From Enoplolaimus lenunculus (lineage: Eukaryota > Nematoda > Enoplea > Enoplida > Thoracostomopsidae), in the NCBI GenBank assembly GCA_030248215.1, contig JASANG010002091.1, positions 1 to 64,000 on the forward strand: a stretch of DNA of 64,000 nt. The letters are read 5' to 3'. The notes under the pieces are model-generated. The model did not search any database. It was not told the origin of the DNA and saw nothing but the letters and a program-made list of their open reading frames with translations. Both the position numbers and the translations under genes were made by a program. Every line of letters starts with the position of its first letter. The stretch's first letter is position 1. Positions 54,471-64,000 of the stretch are shown one piece after another.

Positions 54471-55318
54471 TAGCTAAACTTTTGAGTTTACAGAAGACAG
54501 ATTTTAGGAAAATTTAGATAAAATGTGAGTAATGTTTGTGGGTAAGCTTATGAAATATCCGCGGTGAATAGGTCATATTTGTGTAACCTATTCGCATATT
54601 ATGTTTTTGTTATTTAATTTATAGTTACCCTGGTTGGACAGTAAAGACTTATTGAATATTTCTAAATATTTGTTTCATAGTTTTGAGCTGATCGTTTATC
54701 GTTTTAATGGCTGCATGAAATGGCAGGGACACAATCGGAGGAGGCCTTTATAAGAAAATAATAGACCCACTGTTTTGGCAGAATTTTTACCGTAAGCTTC
54801 GGCAGTTTCGGTGCTGAAATATTTCATAGTTGTACAAAGGCTGTTCACAGTGATTTGATGTCTAACCAAACAAAGAAATTTTGTAAAATATGCAAAATTT
54901 CACTACTAAAATTGCCGAGCCGAAGGTCGATTTTCTTCCGAAGCTGAAGTTGTATACTACTGATTGGTTGATTTTTCATAGATTGACCGTAGTGTTTGCT
55001 ACATGTTTTGTATTTTTGCTAATTTTTATTTAAAAAGAAAATAAGAACGCCTGTAGTATGCTTTTTACAAATAGCTATTTTAACTGTCAGCTTTCGCTTC
55101 GCCTGTCGTGGTATTGCCCTTGACGCAAAGTATGAAGGTTTGCGTCCGCTTGCATGTATGCCATTATAACTTGTTTCTTAGGTTCTGAGCTCTTACCATT
55201 GTGAGCTGACTGCAGAGTTTCATTTCAAAGATAAAATTTGAAATCTTTAAAGTAAACTTGTTCATTGTCATTTTTAGCGAAATTTCAGATATATAGCATA
55301 CTATTAGCTGTTTGTCCA

Positions 55319-58300
55319 ATGGATGAAGCTTCAGTCGGAATAACCGAATATATCGCTGACTTAGAGCCGTTTGAAGGAATTGTCAAAATGCGGTACTGTT
55401 TTTTGTATTTACGCTGCAAAAAAATAGTAAGTCAAATTGTTGACTCTTTCCGAAATAGGCTTCTCCGGACAACACAAACTGAGTCAAATTCGACTTCGCC
55501 AGAGTCAGTTAGTCGAATTTGACTCTGACGAAGTCGAATTTTGACTCAGTTTGTGTAGTCCGGAAAAGCCTATTTCGGAAACAGTAAATTTGACTAATCA
55601 CTCTTTGCAGTGTATAAACGTGCAGAGTATATTGTCATGAAAGTTGGCCTGGAAGCAATCGTCCGGCTCTATTCGCCAGATGCTCCAAGGATTATTATTC
55701 TTGCGCCATTGAACCTTGAGTTTCATAGTTATTCGGTGCCTTTAATGGATGTCAGTTTGGGTTACTGTAAAGCGCGGAATTATGACTTGGATTAGCCCAA
55801 CGTAAAACTCTTTCTGAATGTTACATATTTTTGGTTGGTTATTTCATAGTCGCAATTCCGACAAACTCCGACTTTGACTAATCGGAAGCGAAGTTGCGTA
55901 AGTACGATTTGGGCTGCCACACTTGCAATGTTCGACTAATCAAAACTAATTTTTGTTTCAGGTATTCGGATTTTCTTGTTAGCGAAATCAGCGTGGATGG
56001 CACTGTTTGTTCTTTGACCAGCGCAGAACCGATTAGTCAGGTAAGAAGGTGTTATATTTGAAAATTTGAAATAGTAATTAAATTATTGCTTTTATAAAAA
56101 CCACTAATAACCTGGCCCATGTTACTTTAAAGCGCGTCCAGGTTTCTGGTGGGTCTATAAAAGAGTACGTAGGTTTAGATTCTAGATTACGTTTTTGTTA
56201 AGCTTAAGCTTAGGCACACGCATAATTTATTGTTACGCTCCTTAAAGTAACATTGGCCAATAAACTGATTAAAATGTAAAAAATTGTAATATTTGGAAAA
56301 ATTAGTCAAAATTTCTGATGTCATACAAATAGCATTTGAAAACCAATATGCGAACTCTGAATTTTATTATAAACTTGAGTAACTTGAAATTGTAACGAAA
56401 TGATTGGAAATGGAAAGATATTTAAAGAATAAGTATTAAGCCCCATTTACACGTGCAAGTTTTTGGAGCGAGAACTCGCAGCTGCAACTTGCACCAAATA
56501 CGTGCAGTTGTAAGTATTTTCAAGAAATTCAAACTACTTGCAACTGCATTCATAGGTGCGAATTAAATTAAGTAGCATGAATTCCAGTGAATAATTTACA
56601 GCTGTACGCACTTCAAACCTGCTTTGTAACCAGACTGTCGTGTGCATGCTGCACGTGCAAGTTTTTGCTGCAAAAACTTGCACTTATGAATAGGGCTTAA
56701 CCGGATATCCGTTTTCGTTTCCGGTAAAAGTGGTGTCGGTTTTCGTTATGGAAATACCGGAATTATTTTATTACATTTCAAATAAAGAAAGACCCAATTC
56801 ATCCAGAATTTTAAAATTTTAAGAGCATCCGCTGTGTTTTAAAAATGTTACAAAAGCTGGTGAACAGTTGCATTTCTAAGTTCAGAAAAATTAAATTTTT
56901 TAAACATTTTATACAACGACATATGTTATCCGTTTCTGTTATTTTAATTTTTGATCACTATTTGTTTCCGTCACTTTTACTATTTTTGTTTAATCCTTGA
57001 TTTCCCAAATTCCACTTGAGCTGTTGTTTCTTTGATCAAATATATTCATTGGTTTTTAAGCACTGTAAACTAATCGTGCTTCCCATTTTGCTGCCAAAAT
57101 AGACGCGTAGTGTGGTTATAGGAAAAATTTGCATAATTTTTATAACAGATTTTGCGTTAAAATTCTCGTTTTGGTGCGTAATTTGACCTAAACGTATTCT
57201 TGGAGCCTGAATATATTTACCTAACTATAAGAATCAGTCTAAATCTTAAGCCTGCTCAATTGCTGTATCGCAGAAAATCCACACTCCTCGATTAAAAGTA
57301 ACAGACTAATAATAAGTTGCTTTTTTAATTATTTTCAGGCTGTGCTCGATAATCAACCATCAGATTGTGCACAATTTGCATCAACAGCAGCAGCAGAAGC
57401 AGATGTCAAGGCGGAATCGAATGTTCCTGCAACGCAAAACGAGTTAGAAAATGTGAAAAAAGTTGCTTGCGGTGAAATTAAACATGCGTTTTGCGATGTT
57501 GAGGTAATTTGACATGTATGAACATAGGCTAGGGTGTATTTTATTAGCCTTATATCCTTTGAAATTTTACAAAAAAACCTGTTTCGAAAATATCTGCATC
57601 TGATTTCACCGTGTTCTAGTGCAGTTGTTGCCTTGTTCAATACAGTATCATTACAGTTTCGGACAGAATTAAGTGATCAGTAATCGCGATTACGTCTGCG
57701 GGTGTGATTTTGTAATCGCCGTTGAGTTTTCTTTGCTTGCGACCAGTCGCTTCTACACTTTACGATCGCAGTTGCGTTTCAAACCGCGGTTGGAATCGAG
57801 CTTAGAAACGAATGATAAGATTTATTGGTAGCAAGCACTTGTATGTCGCGATTATTGCCGCAGTAACCGCGACCGCGAGCAGTTCAAATCGCACTTGCGA
57901 GCGATTGCTTCCTAGAAACGAGCGATCGCGATCGGAGCCGCGGTTTGGAGCGCCACCGCGGTTACACTTAATTCTGTCCGCGAATGTGCCTTCAGAACGT
58001 GTGGGCCTTAATACTCGAGCTGTTGCAGCATCTGTAATGCGGCACATAAGCAAATACACATCTTTATCTTTCTGCCGAAGGTAATCGGCATGTACAAATC
58101 TTGACCAGTTAATGCATAAATACTATGCGCCTAAATTGGTAATTCACGTGGTTGGGTTAGTCTAAGCTGTTCTGGTTTAGCCTGTTCTTATTGACACCAA
58201 TGGCCTCATAGTCGTTACTTGAATTAGTGTATTTTTTCGGTTTAGACGCTGACAAAAGAACAAAGGACACAAATACACGTATTTATTAAAGAAAATTTTC

Positions 58301-61300
58301 AAGATCTGGATTCGACTACTGTGACAGAAGATGGCAGGAAGTTAATTAAGGTACACTGTGAAGAGAAATGGTCAGTTTTGTAGTCGAAATTTGTTGTTTC
58401 AAATGAATTTTTAAACTTCCGTATTAATATTTCGACTATGGTGATCGGCTTTTGACGACCCGTAGTCCGTACAAATAAGGTATCGTGGTTAAATTTCATT
58501 GCGAAATATAATGTCAAATGGTTTTGTTTATTTGTTTGTTTGCAACTTCACAACATGGGAAGGTCAAGAAAATGTCGCGTGACGCGATATGATAAAAACG
58601 GTACCGTGCTCCCAGGTGCATGCTTACGCAAAACGTACATAAAATTTGAAGTTTAGTGTAGTTTGCCGGCGCCGGTCCCGGGACATCTGTATTGTGCGAT
58701 GCCGTTAGTTACGTTTTTCCTCTGACAGCAATTATCTGATAAAACGCGCTATCTACTCTTCCGTAGTTGACAATGGTTGAGAAACACTACAAGAAGTGAT
58801 AGACAACCCAAAAGGTATATACTATTCATATAATGCAACATTGCTTCATTGCTCACTAATTTACGTATCGTGGACGATTCAGCTTTGACGTTTTGTTTTC
58901 AAGATTACCAAATCAAACGCAAACGGAAATGGTCGCAGTCGAAAGCGAAAGCATTGGCCTCCGGGTCGCGGAGATTATTTGCATTTTGTGATGTACAAAG
59001 AAAATTTGGATACTCGCGCTGCTATTTCGATTATTGCTCGATCGCTAAGGTTAAAGGTTTTATTACCATTCTCAAACAGCTGCTGGAGTATTTGCCACCG
59101 ATAAGCTGTTGTTTTGCGTTTAATCTTTACCGTTGATTTGGAGTTGTTTTTTGTTCCTGAATTATACTTTTTTATTGTTGTTTTTTATTTCAGAATGCCT
59201 GAGCATTGTTTTATGGTTGCCGGTAATAAAGACAAACGAGCAGTGACAGTGCAGAATGTTTGTGTATACAGGTATGTGTTTTGGTTGATACAGGTTTTAG
59301 TCATTGTATGTTACCGTTTTCTTGCATTTTATGTATAAACATGTTTTTTATCTAGTCTAAAGGTAGAGTATAAATGTCTATTTTTCAGTTTTTAAAAGTA
59401 CAACTTAAAAACACGGTGAATTTTTGGAGTGTGCGGGACTGAATTTGGACGATTTGCCTGGTGGTGGGTAGTTGTTCAGGTGGGGGGGTGACAGTCCATT
59501 GGTGTAAAGCTAGCAGTATATTCTGCTATGTAGCGTGTCCGGTCATTTGGGCATACTGTCGCACTTATGTCTTATACCAGTTGTTGTGTTTTTGAAATCG
59601 TTAAAGGCTGACGTGTTCTAAGCCTGTAATATTTGAAAAACATCAGTTTAGTACCGGTGGCATGAACAGATTTGTACATGTCTCTCTATGGGCCAGATTG
59701 GCAGAATATAATATGATGGAGGTCCAAATCGAACTTGTTTACTTGATTTGTTTGTGCCACGGGTTTTAAACTGCTGTACACTTTAGGTTTTGCAGTCATT
59801 TGGTTTTGAGAATATAATTCGCCGAAATTTTTAATATAGGAACTTGGTTTGTATGTAAGTCTAAAATAATAAGAAGTTTTTTATTTAAGACTTGAAAAAG
59901 AACGACTTGAAGCTGTATCGAAGCATTACCGCAATATTATTGTTGGCAATATGAAGTGAGAAACATTAATAGTGGCAGTAAATTCAGTTTAAAATAATAT
60001 ACTGTCAGGACGTAATTGTTACATGGTCAGAATTAGGATTGCGCTATACTGTTTTTGACGTGCTGCACCGTCCGTCACCAGTACGGTACTGTCCGGCGCC
60101 GTCCGTCACCGTGCGGTATCGTACGCAAATTACTTACGTACGATAACGTGTGGTGACAGACGGTGACGGACGGCGCCGTACGGTGGACGCACGGTGACGG
60201 ACGGTACCGAACGGGTGACGCATGGTGACGGACGGCGCCGGACGTCAAGTATAGCGCAACCCTTAAGTACTCAATTTTCGCGAACAGGCGCGCGTAAACG
60301 CGATCCAGATGCGATCGCTAACTTATACGTGCATTCGCGGCCGCGTACGTTTGCGTCTGTGGTTGTGGTTACCATCCAAATTTTGTTTCTATAACTAAGG
60401 ATGGTTTCAAATTACACAGTCTGCGCTGGCGGTTGCGTGCATCCGCGGTAACGTTCCGTGTATGCGTTTGCGTGTGCCAGGAACCGCGAGCGTTTGCGGC
60501 CGTATTTAATTCTGACCATGACTGTAATTTATGTCTACGATTGAACTGACGCACAGCGTTGTGATAACAATTATTATCATTAATACCAACATAAAATTTA
60601 GACCAATAAGAAAGTTTAAATGCGAATTTAAGGGTTGATGTTTTTGTATCTTGTTTTAGATATCGGGAATACGATTTACAACTGGGAAGTCTAGCTGGAA
60701 ATCAGTTTGATATTGTACTACGGTGAGTTTTGACGTTACTGAGAACGCCCATTTGGTATAGACTGTATCAACTATTAGGTATAGAATGTATTAACTGTAA
60801 GGTAAAACATTTAGATACGTTTTACTCTGGTAGTCTATGTTTATTTTTTTATGAGATAAAGTTTGTGTATATTATGGTTGCTGCTACAACAGTGGTATTA
60901 TACTTACTACAGGTTTAGAGCTTTTTGCGTTTTGAAATGATTGATCAAAAGATTATGCCTACATTTGGCTTAACTCTGAACTGAAACGTGTTTCGTTGAT
61001 TGGTATTCGTTTATTTGTATTATTTATTTGTTTTGGGTGCTGTCTTTGTTTGAGTTTTTATTGTTTTGCGTGATTTTTTTTATTTAATTCGTTTTGTGTT
61101 AATGTTTACTCATAGGAACGTAAACAAGCCTGTTGAAACGGTCGTGCGCAATATTGACTCGTTGGCTAAATATGGATTCATTAACTATTTTGGGCTTCAG
61201 CGCTTTGGTACGTCAACGATTCCTACGTGGAAAGTTGGACGGTTAGTTTTTAGCTGGAAATTTTCGAGTGTATTTATTGCAACTTTGTTGCAGATTATGG

Positions 61301-63875
61301 AGAATAACCTTATGTGTCAAGCGTTGTTTGCTTGAATTGACACCGCGCGATACTCAGAGACATATTATTATCTATACAATGACTATACAGGGGTATATAC
61401 ATCTGAAATTGTTGGTATGATAAGAAATAGGCACTTTTATCGTTTTTGAGAGTAAAAAATTGTAAAATTTTCTGGCTCTGTACTGTAAAGTATACTTTTC
61501 TGAAATGAAATAATGCCTGCTTCACTGTTGTTGCTACTAGTTTTTGTTGCAAATTGTACACCCTGTTGTGTACCTTGCACTATACGTACTGTACATTCGC
61601 TGTAGTATTTTAGAGCAATTCTTGCATCAAATTGGAAACTTGCGGTAGATTTGATTTTAACGCCAGGAAAAAATAGTGGTAAGTGTAACGTTTGTCTGTT
61701 AGAAGCATTATTTTTTACAGAGCTACTGGTGTTGTTCAGTCTACTTGCATAATATGTTACTTTAGAGCTCTTGAAATTCGCTTGTTATGGGATTGGCTTT
61801 GGCTAAACAAAAACTGTCACTTTTTGACTTTCCACCACGCGGTAAAACTTTTCACGCGACATAAAAAATTTACTTTGAATTTTTGTACCCCCGTAATTTC
61901 AAAGAACCCCAAGCACGATGGGGTGCTGTCGTATTCCAAACCTTCACCCTAAGGAATTCATTATTGAAACAGTTAAAATTTTTAATGAAGTACCTTCAGT
62001 ATGAGGACCGCTTAGTATGGGAGCTTAGGGGGCAGCAGCATCTCATCATGTGTAGGGTTTTTGAAATTTTGGGAGTCATGAGGGCGAGCAGCCTGTGTGA
62101 ATGGTAAGTCAAAAGTTCCTCTGCTACACAGACGTTGTATTTGAAAATCTTATTTGTAAATAGGGACATCCGAAAACGTACTGAAAATTTTCATCTACGT
62201 TTCAGTTAATGTGTGGTAGTAAAAGCGGCCCCAACACCATTATCAATTTGGTGATGGTTTATTAGCTGAAAACGATCCCAACTTAACCGCAATCATTATT
62301 CTAACAACATTGTATTGTTTTCGGACTTAATTTTGATCTGACTTTTGGTGAAGATTATTTTTAGACATTTTGTGACAAAATGTTTTATTGAAATGTGGAT
62401 TGGCGTTTATTGAAAATTTTAAAAGCCGTCGTGTTTTAGCTATGTATGTATGGAAAGGTGTTTTATAGAATTGCTCAACGCTTGTCATATATGGCACGAG
62501 AGCGAAGATGCAGCAAAGGCATATTTAGCGATTCCAACTCATTTACAACGCAGTTCCATTGAAGCACAACTGCTTAAGGGCATACAGAAACATGGCGTGA
62601 CTGATTTTGTGAATGCGTTACAATTTGTAAGGGTTTCTTGTAGTGAGTTTGTTTAGCAGGTGGCCTGAAACTCCATTGCGTTTGCTGCAAAGTGCGATCA
62701 ACACTAAGTGTGTCTAAGTAAAAATTTTGCAGGTGACTTAATTATACGCGGACTGGATGCTGTTGCGATTGCGACTGCAGTCAAAGATTGGCGACTGCAG
62801 TCGAAGAACAGCGTCTGCAGGCGAAGTACTGCGACTGCAGTTGAAGAACAGCGTCTGCAGGCGAAGTACTGCGACTACTGTCGCCGAATCGCTATTTTAA
62901 AATGTGTTTGGTAACGACTAAATTTCTGTTGCGATCGATAGCCATTGCGTCGCGACTGAATCACAATCGCGATTGCACTTATTTCTGACCGGGACTGTAT
63001 GTAATTAATTTTTAGGCGTTAATATTCAAACTTTTTAACTAGCTATGTATATTTTTAGATTCCACGAACGTCGCGGATGCTGTATGTACACAGTTATCAG
63101 AGTGTTATTTGGAATCGAATTGTTTCCGATCGTGTTAAGACTTACGGTCTCACAGTTTTGGATGGAGATTTGGTGTTTGCAAGTTCAGGTACAGGGTTGC
63201 AGCGATTGCACGTTATGTCGGAAAGAATACAAGTAAGCGTGAATAACACAATACTTTAAACCTGGATTACGCCGAAACTGGATAATTTTTGGAAATCGCA
63301 CGACGGATTGGTTTTGCCAGAGGCCTCCAGGTGCCCGAGCCTCACTCCTCACGTTAGGGAGTAGATTTGTTTCAGGCACGGTACAAATATTTAGCTAATT
63401 TTGTAAAAGTTGGTGCAGATTATCGATGGACACTGGATATCCGTAAAATAATAATTTTGTTTCTTCTTAATTAGATCCAAGTTGAATTGAGAAGCTGTTG
63501 TATAAAAGTATTCTAAGTCCAGGAGAATGTTTCGGTTTATTGATTTATTGCTAGCTATGTTTGCTTTATTGTTGGTTTTTGGGATTTTTAAAGGAATTTA
63601 AATCAGCTTCCAGTGTGCAAATTCGGTAAGTTATAGCAGTTCGAATTAATAATATTACAGGACGTTGTGGTAAGTGCGAATCAACTTTGCATAATGTATC
63701 TATGATGATGACAGCTACATATAACTTGATATTAGTGAATGCAAACTGAAAAGCGTTTTAGATGACAACGAAGTTAAAGTTGTCGAAAGAAATGATAATG
63801 CCGAAGTTAAGTCATGCATTTACGACGTGGTCATGCCGCTACCTGGATATGATATCAAATTTCCAGATAATAAAT
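55319..63875 (+). CDS. PUS7: Pseudouridine synthase PUS7 (TruD family), 3' end beyond window
   Basis: PUS7 converts uridine to pseudouridine in tRNA, mRNA and other RNAs. Exons: 55319-55392, 55962-56040, 57339-57503, 58246-58350, 58904-59049, 59194-59271, 59890-59955, 60660-60722, 61116-61241, 61614-61678, 62469-62626, 63059-63232, then probably 63376-63442, and 63762-63875. The first twelve close to exactly 433 codons. Landmarks in order: VGITEYIADLEPFEGIVKMR, YSDFLVSEISVDG, HFVMYKENLDTRAAI, then GNKDKRAVTVQ with the catalytic Asp at residue 203. After these come LQLGSLAGNQFDIVLRN, GFINYFGLQRFGT, PTWKVGR, SSIEAQLLKGIQKHG, MLYVHSYQSVIWNRIVSDRV and DVVMPLPGYD. The usual long N-terminal part is absent or lies in an unseen upstream exon, so the ATG at 55319 is provisional. 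The C-terminal part lies outside the window. Joining the last two listed exons is needed to keep phase but is unproven. Confidence 0.9.
55411..55613. mobile_element. Palindromic MITE, ACTGCAAAA family, PUS7 intron 1
   Basis: It starts 18 bp after the donor of the first PUS7 exon with CGCTGCAAAAAAATAGTAAG and ends ...CTCTTTGCAGTGTA. The arms carry TTCCGAAATAGGCTTCTCCG and its complement. Confidence 0.75.
56114..56258 (-). mobile_element. GGCC-type MITE, ATGTTACTTTA variant, PUS7 intron 2
   Basis: Ends GGCCCATGTTACTTTAAAGC and ...CTTAAAGTAACATTGGCC. The flanks AATAACCT and AATAAACT give an 8-bp duplication with one change. The telomere-like core is almost gone. Confidence 0.8.
56436..56700. 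mobile_element. TTAA-flanked MITE with CACGTGCAAG arms, PUS7 intron 2
   Basis: TTAAGCCCCATTTACACGTG at the left and the complement of TTAAGCCCTATTCATAAGTG at the right, each starting with TTAA. The subterminal parts are rich in GTGCAAGTTTTTG. It ends exactly where another repeat (CCGGATATCCGTTTTCGTTT, 56701 on) begins. Confidence 0.75.
56701..57000. mobile_element. CCGGATATCC-type MITE, decayed, PUS7 intron 2
   Basis: Left part ACCGGATATCCGTTTTCG and CCGGTAAAAGTGG, right part ...TTGTTTCCGTCACTTTTAC. It is similar to the ACGGAAACGGA-rich element at 53167-53560. Confidence 0.5.
57660..57980. mobile_element. MITE with CGGACAGAATTAAGTG ends, PUS7 intron 3
   Basis: CGGACAGAATTAAGTG at the left and CACTTAATTCTGTCCG at the right are exact complements. 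The interior is dense in AATCGCGATTACG, GCGATCGCGAT and CCGCGG. It lies between PUS7 exons 3 and 4. Confidence 0.8.
60036..60262. mobile_element. G+C-rich palindromic MITE with GCGCTATACT ends, PUS7 intron 7
   Basis: GGATTGCGCTATACT at the left and AGTATAGCGCAACC at the right. Almost the whole interior is made of (A)CGGACGG(C/T)G(C/A)CG-type units in both orientations (CCGTCCGTCACC ... GGTGACGGACGG), giving a near-continuous hairpin. It shares termini with 30483-30585. Confidence 0.75.
60270..60530. mobile_element. GCG-rich inverted repeat, PUS7 intron 7
   Basis: ATTCGCGGCCGCGTACGTTTGC-type and complementary GCGTTTGCGGCCG motifs face each other around an AT-rich centre (60370-60420). The ends are not sharp. 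Confidence 0.45.
62755..62990. mobile_element. GCGACTGCAGTCG-type tandem and inverted repeat, PUS7 intron 11
   Basis: Units of GCGACTGCAGTCGAAG and GCGTCTGCAGGCGAAG alternate three to four times (62768-62885), each a near-palindrome centred on CTGCAG. The right side ends in an AATCGCGATTGCACTTATTT motif like the left ends of related elements. Confidence 0.6.
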
Positions 63876-63934
63876 GTTAGTTACTAATATTCAGCTTTCA
63901 ATAAGGGTGACGCCATACTTTTTCATTATTTTTA

Positions 63935-64000
63935 GACCGTCGCGCCGTACGGCGCTGACGCACGGGTTGTCGCGGATTGGAAGATCGCGATTGAAGTGCG
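63935..64000. mobile_element. GCG-rich repeat running off the right edge, PUS7 intron
   Basis: CCGTCGCGCCGTACGGCGCTG and ATCGCGATTGAAGTGCG belong to the same GCG-rich vocabulary as 57660-57980. Only one side is visible. Confidence 0.4.

Noticed and set aside
62755-62885. CTGCAG-centred tandem units as a coding repeat of PUS7
   Set aside because: They lie in an intron between two exons whose phases already join, and belong to a G+C-rich repeat family seen elsewhere.

Overview
The window is animal nuclear DNA. Genes are split into many short GT-AG exons, introns are packed with short inverted-repeat elements, and the recognisable genes are metazoan. The host is most likely a repeat-rich protostome invertebrate. 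One repeat family carries degenerate GCCTAA/TTAGGC hexamer runs, the telomere unit known from nematodes. That hints at a nematode-like host but does not prove it.

Layout. 1-2831: an element with terminal inverted repeats and one long intronless 519-codon frame of unknown function. 2832-7490: no host gene recognised, with several fold-back repeats. 7494-23278 (+): wolframin (WFS1), nine exons whose phases all close to give 821 residues. Its third intron holds a 4.9 kb LTR element that carries only a gag-like frame. 27310-29335 (-): a GM2-activator-like lipid-binding (ML) protein with its 5' end unresolved. 33.06-37.9 kb: two Penelope-like retroelement copies in inverted, head-to-head orientation. 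40667-41520 (-): a two-exon, single-pass, probably mitochondrial protein. 41.68-42.64 kb: three tandem ~360 bp units with tRNA-like heads. 43681-51890 (+): the leguminous-type cargo lectin VIP36/LMAN2, nine exons and 345 residues. 55319-63875 (+): the pseudouridine synthase PUS7, at least 13 exons, running off the right edge.

The genes do not form an operon or one pathway. Three of them act in the secretory or endolysosomal system (wolframin in the ER membrane, VIP36 in the ER-Golgi path, the ML protein in lysosome or lumen). PUS7 modifies RNA and the 218-residue protein is probably mitochondrial.

Most of the remaining DNA is non-autonomous transposons in at least eight families: GGCC-ended elements with 8-bp target duplications and telomere-like cores; two palindromic families (ACTGCAAAA and ACTGTAAATT ends); hAT-like CAGGGTGC and CAGTGCC elements; TTAA-flanked elements, one with an internal tRNA-like segment; CCCGAATAAGAGG elements; and TATTCTCAAATG elements. 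All splice models were read by eye, using conserved protein order and intron-phase closure. No alignment or database search was run.
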